Part shown: positions 35,039 through 46,242 of the stretch, in pieces
Position numbering within the stretch: the first letter of the stretch is position 1
How the letters are laid out: the number at the start of each line of letters is the position of its first letter
NCBI GenBank assembly: GCA_014529385.2
Contig: CM043946.1
Location: 21,630,577-21,694,576, forward strand
Reading direction: 5' to 3'
Origin: Adiantum capillus-veneris
Taxonomy: Eukaryota; Streptophyta; Polypodiopsida; Polypodiales; Pteridaceae
DNA length: 64,000 nucleotides
Notes under the pieces: generated by a model
The model's input: the letters and a program-made list of their open reading frames with translations, nothing else
Database searches by the model: none
Told to the model about the DNA's origin: nothing
Made by a program: the position numbers and the translations under genes

Positions 35039-35593
35039 TTACAATGTCTCTATGAACAAAGTGTCATAGAAAGTAGAGAAGGATGAGAATTTATACAAAT
35101 TTGCAATCTTCTCTGTGCTCTCTTTATTAAGACAAGCTCTGAATAGCTCCCTATCTCCTTTGTTGAAAACGAAAGGAAGACTATTAATAAGATGCAAATG
35201 AGGGAAAAATTCACCAAATGTGAGTCTATGAAGCATGAACTCTGGCCGCAAGTTTCCTGAAGAGTCTTCCTCAATGGTGAAATGCACTCGCCAAACGCCA
35301 AATTTCACTCTATTTACCAATCTTAGGGCACACACTAGTTGGATGAATGCGCGGTCTTCCTTAGTGCCCAACAACAAGAGGAAAATGGAATCAACGCGTA
35401 GGACCTTCCGTCTTAACTTCACCACCCTCTTGTTATGAGGGAGACGCCTTACTACTTGCTCCTGCAACTCAATTGGTAATAGAGCTAGATCTCTAAGGAT
35501 TGAACTTTCACTGCACACACATTCCCAGTTAGAACAAATGATCGTTTTTTTGTTTCTTGTAACAACTTGGACAAAGAAAAAACAAACATACAC
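35039..35593 (-). CDS. Leader ORF copy 1 (184 codons), unknown function
   Basis: It is an open frame between PBS and Gag-Pol, in a different frame from Gag-Pol. Hydrophobic and basic residues alternate (VVRRLPHNKRVVKLRRKVLR), then a mixed segment. It shares about 35 of 60 positions by eye with the broken copy downstream. Extra ORFs upstream of gag are known in the Ogre/Tat group (ORF1), and this may be the equivalent, but I cannot align it to that protein from memory. The real start is uncertain; the 5' end (MYVCFFFVQVV) may be spurious. Confidence 0.6.
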   Translation of the reverse strand: MYVCFFFVQVVTRNKKTIICSNWECVCSESSILRDLALLPIELQEQVVRRLPHNKRVVKLRRKVLRVDSIFLLLLGTKEDRAFIQLVCALRLVNRVKFGVWRVHFTIEEDSSGNLRPEFMLHRLTFGEFFPHLHLINSLPFVFNKGDRELFRACLNKESTEKIANLYKFSSFSTFYDTLFIETL

Positions 35594-35619
35594 ACTACTT
35601 TGTCGGGCTGCACTTCATT

Positions 35620-35838
35620 TTAAAATAAAATGAACACATGTACATCAAAAGAAGTGTGGTAGTTGATGAGAGGTAGAATGACAGGGTTTGGTGATGCAAG
35701 AATTTCTCCTGCTCTTTGGGCACCAAACATGAACACCATTCGTTGTTGAAAATGGATCTTTCTACTAATTGCAACGTTTATTCTAATGTGTGGAGTAAAA
35801 TGAAAGGGAAAAACCTCTATTCCTGGGCCATTATCCAT
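35620..35838 (-). CDS. Small leader ORF, 72 codons (paired with 35860-36072)
   Basis: It is an open frame starting MDNGPGIEVFPF and ending SPNPVILPLINYHTSFDVHV. The end matches the neighbouring 70-codon ORF (SVNPFILPLIRYDLSLDVYI), with about half the residues shared in the last 40. No known domain. The two lie 234 bp apart start to start in the same frame. Conservation of protein more than DNA suggests they were translated, or may be two parts of one spliced or read-through protein. Confidence 0.5.
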   Translation of the reverse strand: MDNGPGIEVFPFHFTPHIRINVAISRKIHFQQRMVFMFGAQRAGEILASPNPVILPLINYHTSFDVHVFILF

Positions 35839-35859
35839 GGCCTATGCATGTCCTAATGC

Positions 35860-36072
35860 TTAAAACAAAACAAAAATATAGACGTCCAAACTAAGGTCGT
35901 ACCTAATGAGAGGCAAAATAAAAGGATTTACTGAAGCGTTTATCTCGGCAAACCTAAGAGGACCTAAAATTCTACGAATGACACGTTGAAATTGCAACTT
36001 AGTACTAACAATTATGTGTACCTTTTGCCTTGCAATGGGAATGAAGGGATCATACAAAGCTTCGTGATTCAT
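35860..36072 (-). CDS. Small leader ORF, 70 codons (paired with 35620-35838)
   Basis: It is the first ORF after the PBS, starting MNHEALYDPFIPI 54 bp inside the PBS. It shares the RRILGPLRFAEINASVNPF-type ending with its downstream paralogue (FGAQRAGEILASPNP). Similar length and spacing support tandem duplication. Function unknown. Confidence 0.5.
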   Translation of the reverse strand: MNHEALYDPFIPIARQKVHIIVSTKLQFQRVIRRILGPLRFAEINASVNPFILPLIRYDLSLDVYIFVLF

Positions 36073-36125
36073 GCAAACTACTTGACTATGCTAAAGGTTG
36101 ATTCTACACAAAAATACACAAGCCG

Positions 36126-36143
36126 TCCTCAGTGGGGGCACCA
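36126..36143 (-). promoter_or_regulatory. Primer binding site of element 2
   Basis: The minus strand reads TGGTGCCCCCACTGAGGA, beginning four bases after the 5' LTR (36148). TGG matches a tRNA CCA end; the tRNA is not identified, and it is not the initiator Met type used by the copia elements here. Confidence 0.8.
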
Positions 36144-36147
36144 AAAT

Positions 36148-36406
36148 TGAGGCGGTCCGGGGCGGGCAACAAGAAGAGTGGCCTCTAGACACCCTTCAAG
36201 GCTCCCGTGCTGCTCAATGGGGCTGGGGCACAACACAACACAAACCAAAACAACAAACCCACCGCCAAATCCCAACTACACAAGGGGCACCACCTAATTT
36301 AAGAGCGAACTAGGACGCAAAAGAGGAGAATCGTTAGAGCAACCCACAAACAAGCAAGGAATTTACACTAACCCTAACACCAATGGAATACTCTCACACA
36401 CTAAAA

Positions 36407-36452
<46 letters not shown>

Positions 36453-38821
36453 TGCTCGGGCTGCTTTGAAACGTATCGGCAATGATCAAGCAAACACAAA
36501 TATATATTTAAGAAAGAGAGAGAAAGGGGGAGGGGGTGCTTGTTGCATTAATACCTTCTTACAAATCTGTCATGACAAATCAAAGTGAGATTAGTACTTG
36601 TTCAACATAGCTTGCGTAAATTCACCACAACACATCACTAGAAAAGCCACCCCAATCACTGTCTTAAGGCCAGGGGAGTCCTCTCCACCCTGTCGCCCTC
36701 TTACAGTATGTGGGATTTATGGCTAGATTGATGACAACACCAGAGACAAGCTATCAAGAACTTGAAAAAAAACCAAGACACTTACGCATCATTGTTGTCC
36801 ATTACTTCACGTTGGAAAGGAGACAAAATATCCAAGATTAGTCCAAATCCACCCTCCTTGATTCAGCGAATGTTGGGCTTACACTAGTAGGAGAAATGAT
36901 AGATTTCCTACTCTCAATTGAATGATCACTCTCTCTCTTACAATGGCATAGATTTCCCTTGCTAATCCCCTATTACAACACATGCACATGCATAAGACAA
37001 TGAGCTTCCACTCAAGAGCTCCTTCTAGAGAGGTTGAGCTTGGCTTCTCAAGCTATAGCATAGTGCTCTTGCTTATGGCTTCCCCTTTTATGCTAGCTAC
37101 ACCCTCCTTTTATAGCAATTTTGAAGGCTAGGGTTACTCCTCTAACCATGGTTGAGTTAGATTTTCAGCAATTTATCTAATTTCTTTTGCTTGGAATTAT
37201 CAAGAAGTTGGTGGGGAAAGAGAGAGGAGAGAAATGGAGGTGATAGGACTTTTCATAGTGGGTTAGTGTTAGTAGAGTTAGTATTAATTTACAAATGGAA
37301 TTGAATATTTACAATGGGAGTATCCATGTAGGATACAAATAAGGAAGAAAAACTCTTAAGAGGTAAGAAAAGGTGGATTTCTTACAAGGTTGATGCTCCA
37401 AGTGTCTTGAGTAGGGCCAATTTTGACGCTTGTTGACGGTCCACTAGCTTTGACGGTACATTTTTTCTCCACTCTTGACCTTCCTTGAGAGACAAGGTAA
37501 TTGAAGCTGAGTAATCAACCACCATGATGCTATCTTTTAAGAGAAGAGGCTGAATTTTGTGGTTTTTTGATAGATATGGGTAATTTGGAGGAGGAAAAAT
37601 GAGACTAGGTGGTCAATTTTGGAATGGAATTGTGTGTGGGAGGTATGAGTTCACCATGGTTTCTCTTATTCTTCAAGGTTGAGGAGAAGGTGAGTAGTGT
37701 GCAGAGAGGAGTGGTGAGAGAGATGGGGATGATGAGTGGAGAAGTGTGTGTGAAAGAGGAAAATGATAAAGTGGAAGAGAGAGTGTGGCTGCATAGCATG
37801 GGAAAACTGGGGTCCACTAAAAAAATCATAGCTCACAGCTGGTAGCTCCAAAAATCATGAAAAAATTTGGGGTGATTATTCAGAGCGTGGGCTACATTTT
37901 CTCTTTTGACCACTGCTCCAAATTCGGAGTGGAGATAGGTGCCAAAATTCTCACCAAAAAGCCTGTTTTTTATGCCTGCAAAAGTCTTTTAGTGGTCCCC
38001 TCCTTTGTTGAATTTTTACAATGCATCCAAGAGTGAGCCCCTCCTTTGTCATATTATAATACAAAGCATTCAAGTTGCCCTTGACCCATGCATGGAGGAG
38101 GATTATTGGTGAAATAAGAAATATATACATGGTGGGACTAGTGTATGGACTATTCATGGACTTTAGCTCAATGAGCACATGGTGTTAGAATAATGAGTAA
38201 AAATAATAATAAAAATATGGAGGAGTTATGGATATGGAAAGATATTGGAATCATATGATATGGTCCCTCCTTGAATTATTTTGGGTGAAAGAGGAAAAGG
38301 TATGCAAGTAAATAATATAATAAAAGTAACCAATGAGTAGAAATCAATTTTTTTTTTTCACGAGGGTGAGGGTGAAAATGTGGGAGTGATTTGTATAAAG
38401 GAAAAATATGAGGTTAGAGTATGTACATATTGGCAAAAAAAATAAAAATAAAAAATATAATTATGGTGTAAGAGGATGAAAGAAGGTGTACATAAAACAC
38501 ATACCTAAGTAGAAATATTTAAATAAAATACCAAAATAATTGTTAAAAATCCCTATATTTAGGCCATATATACAATGAAATATTTACACACAAAGAGGCC
38601 ATAATATACTTTTATTTTTTTTATTTTTTTTATTTTTTTTGGCTCACCTAGCCCAGTGACTAGCTAGCTGAGGGTTTTTAAGAAGATATGGGAAAAGTCC
38701 CGTGACTCACGCACGCCTATTGTACAGTGAAATGGTAGGGATAGCCACAGTGTTTGGGTGATTTTGGTAGGGTGAGGTAACTCACTGTGGCAATTACAAA
38801 GAGCCGAAAAAACGGCTATCA
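36148..38821 (-). repeat. 5' LTR of element 2 with promoter
   Basis: It is 2674 bp, nearly identical to 26506-29176. On the minus strand a TATA box (CTATAAAAGG, 37106-37115) is the best promoter candidate. (GA)n lies at 36410-36449. The end GGCTATCA at 38821 is followed by the target duplication ATAT. Confidence 0.95.
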
Positions 38822-39163
38822 ATATGTTGAAATCATGTGTGTCAGAAAGACAGTCTGACTGGAAAAGTATTTGTCTCTTGTCAAGTGTGTGTATAATAAT
38901 ATTTTACATTTATCTACGGGAAAGGAACTCTTTGATATTATTAATGGTAAACCTTTGCTTCCACTTATCCTTTTAACAAAGGATAAGATATTTGTAGTGG
39001 ATGAATATGTCTATGATATGGACACTGCCTATTGGCACTATGAGAAAAATATTACACTCTCAGGAAAAACATAAGAAAATTGTAGTCAAACACAAAAGGA
39101 AATTGGACTTAGCAATTGGTCAGTAGATGTTACTCAAGTTTGAGAAGGCAAAACTATAGAAGC
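38822..39163 (+). pseudogene. Family X integrase C-terminal, middle fragment
   Basis: It continues the integrase fragment broken at 26505. It aligns with 57053-57360: ATATGTTGAAA, then NNILHLSTGKELFDIINGKP (38896-38955), the conserved YNN-IHSSTGK-PFE region. It breaks off at 39163 (GAAGC) where the 3.7 kb copia-type element sits, and resumes at 42900. Stops are present; non-functional. Confidence 0.85.
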
Positions 39164-39353
39164 TATTGGGGTATAGGCGCATGTGCCTTGCCCGACCGCC
39201 CAGAGTCTGGGCGCCCACTGACTTGTATACCTTATACATAGCATAAGTGTATAGGGGGTTGCTCACTCTTTGAGTCTCCCCACCCATATCTGTGTGTCGT
39301 GTGTCTCCTTCTCTCTCTCACTCTCCGTCTATGGTGCTCTCCGATCCCCTTCA
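39164..39353 (+). repeat. 5' LTR of element 3
   Basis: 190 bp ending GATCCCCTTCA. It starts TATTGGGG where the other LTR has TGTTGGG. Confidence 0.93.
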
Positions 39354-39355
39354 AT

Positions 39356-39368
39356 TGGTATTAGAGCG
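39356..39368 (+). promoter_or_regulatory. PBS of element 3
   Basis: TGGTATTAGAGCG, one mismatch (T for C) from the initiator Met-tRNA type TGGTATCAGAGCG, directly after the 5' LTR. Confidence 0.85.
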
Positions 39369-39369
39369 A

Positions 39370-40740
39370 CAGGTGTGAGAGCGTAGATGGACGGCTTCGC
39401 AATGAACTCGTCGGCTATGGCGGAGAGGTCACAAATCTGAGCAAAGAAATAGAGGAGGCTTGTGGACAGCCATACAGAGGCTTGCAAGAGAGCTCTCACG
39501 AGCTTCCTAGTGCTCACAGATCAGTCCACAGTTCCTCTACAGATCATCCCACTATGTACAGCATTTTCCCTCTTCTCGGCAAGCTTTGCAACGGCTACAT
39601 CGGCGACAGATTGGAGCTTGGAGCTTCCATAGACATGGAAGCATTGTGAGATTGATGCATTCAGCTCACGCATCGAGGTGGGAAGTGAGTTTGAGCCTTT
39701 TTATGACCTCAAAGAAGCACAGAAGAAAGTCGTTCAATTTTTTGCAGTTTGACGGCAACCTATTGTTTTGCTCATAACTTGAGCTACAAAGCTCCGATTC
39801 CAAAACTTTTTGGTTCAAAACGGAGCTGACTTCAAACTCTACGACTTTGTAGAAGGAATTGTTTTCTGATTTGGAGTGCAGGTGAGTCTGAAATAAAAAA
39901 CACAGAGACTTTTTTTTAGGACAGTTTTGGGCTCTGTTGTTTTCTTTGCTGCAGACAGCCTACCCGTGCACACTGCAGGTAGCAGGCACATCTGAGGTGT
40001 TCCAAGATAGGGTTTGACTCCCAGGTATAGGTTGAGTCTAGTACTCCCACAGGTGTTGCCAGTTGCAGTTGAGTGGTTCTTCTACAGTGTTGTGGCTTGC
40101 ATACATGGTCTTTGAGCGGGTAATGCTCTATGTATGCTTATGTGGTGAGCAGTAGATCTTGTGAGCAAGTGCAGAGGTTGGTTGTGGATGACATGTATGG
40201 TCACCTGTGGTACCCTTTGTGAGCATTTGCTGGACACAGGTTTGCAGAGCTTATGCATGTATATTGAGTGTAGTTTGATGCGCATTGATTGCTCATTGTA
40301 TTGAGCTTGCAGGACAATGGTTATTTTGTGTTGATAGCCATTGTGCGTCGAAACTCTGGCGAAATTTTTCCAGGAGTTTTATGCGCATTATTTATGCGAT
40401 CTAGGTAGAGATTGCGGGTTGCACTCAGCATTTGCGTGCAGTGTTCTCTGCAGGTGGGAGATTTGTGCGTGTGTATGCATCGATACCGCATAGTGTGGGC
40501 TTGGTGATTAGCTCATGGTTTGACAGGCGTACAGTTATCTTGGCACACTCACAGGAGTGAATATTGTGATGTATGCTTGTGTGGCTACGAGCTAGGTAGC
40601 CGGATTCGAGTCATATTGACTTGTGATTTTGTGCAAGGTTTTGCACGGTTATTGGTGCAATTTTGCATCAGGTTTTGAGCCATATTTGCATACTTTTGTT
40701 GATGCGATTCGAGTCAGTTTAGGGCTGATTTGGTTGACAT
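39370..40740 (+). other. Long leader of element 3
   Basis: It is about 1.37 kb without a recognisable gene, T- and G-rich in its second half. Leaders of this length are unusual for a copia element with 190 bp LTRs. Confidence 0.5.
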
Positions 40741-41997
40741 TTGCTACTCATTGTTGGTTGCTCTTTTGTGAGCATTATGGCTGATTTTTCATTTGACTTC
40801 CAACATTATGGTCTGACACAATTTGATGGTGCAGTTTTTGTTGCTTGGAAGGAGGATATGCTTGTTGCATTGGCGGATTTGGGGCAGGATAAACCCTTGC
40901 GTGGTTTATCGGCGAAGCCCAAGTCTATGCGTGATGATGATTGGCAAGATCTTGATGAGTTAGCCATGTTTACGATTCATTTGCATCTGGTTGAGTCTGT
41001 TTACTAGCAGATTTAGAGGGAGACTACAACTCATGCTTTATGGCAGAAATTACATGCTATGTACATGACATCCATGTCTATAGGGGAGACTAGTCCCACT
41101 TCTATGTCCATGGGAGAGATTGGTCCCACACGCAAGTCTCGACGGCATAGAGACTTGACATGTTGGCATTGTGGACATAGAGGGCACATTAGGCGTCGAT
41201 GTTTCAGGTGTTTGAGACAACGGAGGCGAAAGATGCGTGATGCATATTTGGGCATGACAGATGCTAGTGAGATCAGTATGGTGGTTACTGAGTATGCTTG
41301 TGACAGCGATGTCACATTTACATCTAGCTTGTCTTTAGATGATCTTATGTCTACGGATTGCATATCGGATTGCACATTGCCTTCACATTGGTTACTAGAT
41401 TCATATGCTACTTTCCATGTCACGTCGCATCGTGAGTGGTTTAGCACGTTTTCTAGTGGGAGACTTGGTTGTGTGCACATGGCTGATGGTGTTGTGTATG
41501 ACATTGAGGGTGCAGGAGACGTATGTTTGTCCTTGCCCATTGGTATGAGATCTACCCTGCGTCATGTGCGTTTTGTGCCAGATCTGAGACGGGATTTGAT
41601 CTCAGTTAGACAGTTACAGGATAGTGGATGTCGAGTATCGCTGCTTGAGCGATCTTTTGTGTTGCATTTGGGTTCGCTAGTGATTGCGAGAGGTGCTAGA
41701 GTTGGCACATGGTATCCAGTGCATGTAGTACTGGTGCGAGATGGTCGAGTCTCAATCTTATTACAGCCATACAGAGAGCGAGAGACCAGGACAGTCTCTT
41801 TTGCTCATGCGTTGCAGGGTGCTTTACATGGAGTGCAGAGTAGTGAGCTCGTTGTGCACACAATTGGGACACGACTTGAGCAGTCACACAGAGAAGTGAC
41901 AGAGTCAGACATGCACGCTTTGCTAGTGACTGAGCAAAGCAGAGAGTCAGTTGTGCGAGATACTTCTATGCAGGATAGACAGGTAGAGCGGTCTTGA
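40741..41997 (+). pseudogene. gag and protease-like ORF of element 3
   Basis: It is one frame throughout with TAG at 41005-41007 and 41014-41016 and a TGA at 41995-41997. The first part (FDGAVFVAWKEDMLVALAD) is the copia Gag opening; the second has a knuckle CWHCGHRGHIRRRC (41161-41202) and a protease-like LLDSYATFHVTSH (about 41392-41430), where DSGAT is expected, so the catalytic Gly is Tyr and the protease is probably inactive. A pre-integrase-like segment follows (VRFVPDLRRDLISVRQL). Integrase and RT cores are absent. The first two stops sit where CAG is likely (Q-Q-I-Q). Confidence 0.75.
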
Positions 41998-42516
41998 TCT
42001 AGTGAGTCACAACAGGAGGACGTTGTGCAAGAGTCTATGCATACGGAGTTAGAGCATGAGAGCTCTAGTGATTCACAGCAGATTGAGTGGTCATGTTTGC
42101 AGTGGATGATTGCAGAGGAGGCCGAGATGTCAATTATTATGCAGTCATTCCTTTCTATGCTCGACAGTGAGCATGGGGATATAGTTGTGCAGGATATGTC
42201 TTCCAGCAGACACCTAGAGCAGCTGGTTTGCTCTGAGGTTACACGACAGGTTGATGCGTCTTTTGCGGACAGTCAGGAGATGCATGTGGCTGACACACCT
42301 TGTCAGTCAAAGATGCCTATTGCCAGGGATATATATGTTGATGCATGCTCCGTAGAGCTAGCAGGGCCCGCTAGCATTGCATCGGCATTCGATGGTCTCA
42401 TGTATAAGATGTTGATCTTGAGACCGGATATCGCAGCTGCAGTGGGAGCATTTGCAATTGGGGTTGTCAGTCGTTTGTTGACTGATGATGGCATAGTGCA
42501 CGAGGGAGATATGTAG
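41998..42516 (+). pseudogene. Tail of element 3 with RT-end remnant
   Basis: The same frame goes on after the TGA: 163 codons, acidic, ending GLMYKMLILRPDIAAAVGAF (about 42391-42450), which is like the copia motif around RPDIA near the RT/RNase H junction. It is the junction of an internal deletion that removed integrase and most RT. TAG ends it at 42514-42516. Confidence 0.6.
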
Positions 42517-42709
42517 GTATTGCATACATACTTGTAGTACGTGTGCGGTATGTCTGGCGGTGTTTGGACTTACACGGGAGCAGGACAGCCGGATGCACAT
42601 GATCACAGCCAGCCAATGGCCATCGGTTGAGAGCAATTTTTTCTCGCCTTCTGTAGTCTTTAGACTAGGTTCTCTTGCTTAAAGGCACAGTCGCCTTTAA
42701 GTGGGAGGT

Positions 42710-42899
42710 TGTTGGGTTATAGGCGCATGTGCCTTGCCCGACCGCCCAGAGTTTGGGCGTCCACTGACTTGTATACCTTATACATAGCATAAGTGTATAG
42801 GGGGATGCTCACTCTTTGAGTCTCCCCACCCATATCTGTGTGTCGTGTGTCTCCTTCTCTCTCTCAGTCTCCGTCTATGGTGCTCTCCGATCCCCTTCA
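42710..42899 (+). repeat. 3' LTR of element 3
   Basis: 190 bp, TGTTGGG to CCCCTTCA, preceded by the purine tract AAGTGGGAGG. Confidence 0.93.
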
Positions 42900-43233
42900 G
42901 AAGCAAGTGACTCATAAGGGGAAAGTGGAAAAATTTCCAATCGTTATTATGAGTCATTTAATTGACCAAGTGAATGATGTGACGTTCCAATTAGAACTAC
43001 CACCTAATTGGAGGATCCATAATGTTTTTCATGTTAGTTTACTCCGGTCATATATGGGACTATCTCCAAGTTAGCCCATTGTTGAGGAAGAACCTTATGG
43101 GGTTGAGAAAATAGAGAAAATCCTCCAACTGGGGTAGATGATTCATCATCAAGAGCGGCCACTAAAATCCAAAAAAGTATACGATGTATCTGGTAAAATT
43201 TAAGAATTATTTTACTTTGGACGCTCAATTGAT
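42900..43233 (+). pseudogene. Family X integrase C-terminus / pol end, right fragment
   Basis: It continues the family X coding sequence: [20 protein letters not shown] (42981-43040), the conserved segment before the C-terminal domain, then HHQERPLKSKKV near 43140. It ends at 43233, where a 5.6 kb insertion starts, and the last pol bases reappear at 48801 (TAGGAATTAGC). Non-functional. Confidence 0.8.
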
Positions 43234-43424
43234 CATTGTTAGGAAAAATATGAACCCTCTAGGGGTCTTTTGGGATTAAGGTTAATTAGAGGCCAACCAA
43301 TAATAAGAGGGTGGTGGACACAGTCGATACCCTCAAAAATGTACGAGGACAAGGTAGCCTTACACCTCTTAATGGCCTCTTACCTAGTGAGAAGGTAAGG
43401 GAGGTGGCTAGGGAAAAGGGGGAA

Positions 43425-43440
43425 GGGGGGGGGGGGGGGG
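43425..43440. repeat. G homopolymer, 16 bp
   Basis: A run of 16 G within a GGGAAAAGGGGGAA context; length may be an assembly estimate. Confidence 0.9.
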
Positions 43441-45913
43441 ACCACTTTGACCTCTTTTCCCTCACTTTTTGGTCCGGATTTAAAAATAAACTAAAAATTT
43501 CAAATTTTCAAAAAAAATCAAATTTCATGTTTTCCCTCCTTAAAAGGTCCCCAAACCTATTTCATGGTCCCAAAAGCATTTTTTACCTCCAAAAGTCAAA
43601 AACGTGCTCTAAAAAATAAAAAATTTGATTATTTTTCAAAAAAAATTCAAAACATCATTTTCCACCCTCCAAAGTCTTTCCAAACCTATTCTATAGCTAA
43701 AAAGTGATTTTCTATCTCTACAAACCCTTTTCCAAGCTCTCCATTGCTGCAATAACCACATGCACCCCTATAGTCGAGCATTATCTCTCTGCTAGCTTTC
43801 TCCCAACTCCAGTGTAGCACCAAGCAAGCCCCTCCCCCATCTCTTCCCCTTGCCCACCACATAGTTTCACACCAAGCTAGCTCATCTCCTTTCTCTCGCC
43901 TCCATTACAGCATGAAACAAGATTCATCAAACTACATGGAAACCTCTACTCCCGAAGGTGGAAAAAGTATGAGCTCACATGACTTGCATACCACAACAAC
44001 AAGAGGTGTGAATAGTGAGTGGGCATTGCAAGAGTTCATCTCCAACATATAGATAGAATGGTAAGAAAACTACCCTTGTAGCTTGCATTCAAAGCTTAAC
44101 ATCATCTCCATCTTTAAGTTTATCATGCTAGAGAGTATTAACCTCTTTATGGCTTTCAATGTTTAGGCTTCACACCTCATAACACTGGGTGGTGCTATTT
44201 TGTTGATGTCTTTGGTGCGCCATCTATAGTTGTGTAGCATGTCATTGAGCCTCACAATGCAAGCAACTTGTGTTACCTATGGAGAGTCATCAAAGATTTT
44301 TCTTCTAATTTATTCTTTGTATAGTTTTCATTAGATTACTAGAATGATATCATTTTGTACTTTATAACGTCATGCTCACATAATGTGTTGTTTACTTACA
44401 GAGTCAACTTGTTTTGAGAGGACATGAGCAAGCAACCATGTGTAGAGATGGAAATCATTCTATTTTTGGTCCATGAGGAACCTTTCACTACCATGTTAAA
44501 AGATTTTGATAAGAATAGTAGGGATTTTGTAGAATCTTGAACCAATAGGTACTCTCTAGGATCTCTTAGAAAAGCCATCCATAAAAAACTACTATCTTCC
44601 CTAGAGTCATAAACACACAAATACTCAAGTTATATGAATCTCTAGATGAGGAAGACAAATACTTGTAAGAGAAGTCTAACAACAACAACATTGTCTCCGT
44701 TTGTAATTATTTTCAGTTGGTTAGATTACCCTATAACTACAATATAAATATGTTTTTGTTTTAAATGGTGTCGCATTGAGTGAGAGTATTTAATTTAGAT
44801 TACTGGAGTTTCATACAGATTTGAGAAATATTGTTGACCTTTATGGATATTTTGATTTGTCTGTAAGATGTTTCAAGTCTCAAGTCCTAATCATTCCACC
44901 ATAAAGAAATTCAAGCAGTATTTTGATTTCAGCTTAATCATTAATAGTTATTCTTATTAAAGTGGATCATAACCTTTGTCAAGGTGTCCTCATTTGGGGA
45001 TGCTGAATATAAATCATTAGCAACATTTCACAAGTTGAGAAAGCTAAATTCTTGCTTTCCAACATGTTATTTTTTCCATACTATGCCTATGCCAAGCTTG
45101 ACTTAGAGAAATGACAACTTGAGATGGAGGTGTCGACGTATAGGGGTGAGTTATTATTGATTCGTGTTTCAACATACATATATTATAAAGTTTTCGAGTT
45201 TCCACCTTTTTGAGTAGTGTCGACAAGTTTTTGGTATCAAATTTTCTTAAATATCCCTATTCATTAGCTGTTAGTAGCTATTTCTTTGGTATTGCTAAAG
45301 ATAATACCAATAGCTATCACCTTGTGAATTTAACTGTTAAATTAAAAATTTGATTTTTACTATGTAGCTCATTTGGATAGAGAAAGTGTAAACATGAATT
45401 ATAAATTCATGCATTGTTAACATAGAAGATATGTACCACTCGAGCCTATGTAAATTGTTAATCAAGAAACCTTTGGTTGGATACTATAACAATAGGGGTC
45501 ACATTTGGTTTCAAATACCAAAGAAATGGCTTAACCAAAGCATTCCCAAGAACACGATGTGGACACAAGGAGGTAAAAATTGACTCCTTGTTTGGTTGAT
45601 TTCTAGTGCTGAATGTTTAGTGCACAGGATTTGTGAGGCCTTTGACCTTGGGAGAACTAAAGTATACATGTAACATAGCACATGTGTTCAACAGAAGGGT
45701 ATATTCTTGTAAAGTTACAAAAACATGTGTAGATAAGGCCTATAAGGAGTACTTTTAATCCATTCTGGTGAACGCACATGGTATAGGAAAATTTTACATA
45801 GTGAATGCTCCGGACCTTTGAAATAGAGCAAAAAGGGGGGGGGGGGGGAGAGGGAGGTTTTTCTTAGTACATTAAACACTACACCTCTATCTCATGGCCA
45901 TGCATGCAAAAAA

Positions 45914-46070
45914 GCCCCTATTTGTCATTTTAAAGCACTAGGGACCCTCAACAAGAGGGGCCACAAGGGTGTGCAAAATGGCCAAAGAGGGTCTCTGTTT
46001 GGCCATTTTGCGCGCCCTTGTGGCCCCTCTTGTTGAGGGTCCCTAGGGCTTTAAAATGACAAATAGGGGC
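45914..46070. repeat. Near-perfect inverted repeat, 73 bp arms, 11 bp loop
   Basis: The arms are 45914-45986 and 45998-46070, with 70 of 73 positions matching (three mismatches by eye). As a + strand RNA two of the three become G-U pairs, leaving a single unpaired position. No TIR or target duplication is recognised. It could fold into a long double-stranded RNA, be a small foldback element or MITE, or reflect an inverted duplication. Confidence 0.92.
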
Positions 46071-46207
46071 ATATTTTAGTTGTTTGCCCATGCCTTTACC
46101 AAGACATTCCCAAGAACAAGCTAGGGGTGGACACAAGGAAGTAAAAAATGGCTCCTTGTTTGATTGATTTCTAGGGGGATTTGTAAGGCCTTTGAACACA
46201 TAGCAAA

Positions 46208-46210
<3 letters not shown>

Positions 46211-46242
<32 letters not shown>

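Larger units (their letters stand above)
26502..38825 (-). mobile_element. Intact Tat-like Ty3/gypsy element (element 2), 12.3 kb
   Basis: LTRs at 26506-29176 and 36148-38821 enclose a 7.0 kb internal region on the minus strand: PBS, leader with small ORFs, one 1759-codon Gag-Pol, PPT. The LTRs begin TG and end CA, and flank a 4 bp target duplication ATAT (26502-26505 and 38822-38825). An empty site exists at 57050-57056 (GATATGTTG read through in a family X paralogue). By eye the two LTRs differ by about five substitutions and a few length changes in (GA)n and T runs over about 2.67 kb, so the insertion is recent. It is the only element in the window with an uninterrupted polyprotein. Confidence 0.95.
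39164..42899 (+). mobile_element. Non-autonomous copia-type element lacking most of pol (element 3)
   Basis: LTRs of 190 bp at 39164-39353 and 42710-42899 (six differences by eye, about 97% identical) are flanked by a perfect 5 bp target duplication GAAGC (39159-39163 and 42900-42904). A PBS (TGGTATTAGAGC) follows the 5' LTR and a purine tract AAGTGGGAGG precedes the 3' LTR. Inside, a gag and protease-like frame is kept but integrase and RT are missing, so it depends on a helper. The left LTR starts TA instead of TG. Confidence 0.93.

Noticed and set aside
41031..41540. 169-codon minus-strand frame
   Set aside because: Lies opposite the gag/protease frame of element 3, which has the recognisable knuckle and protease-like motifs.
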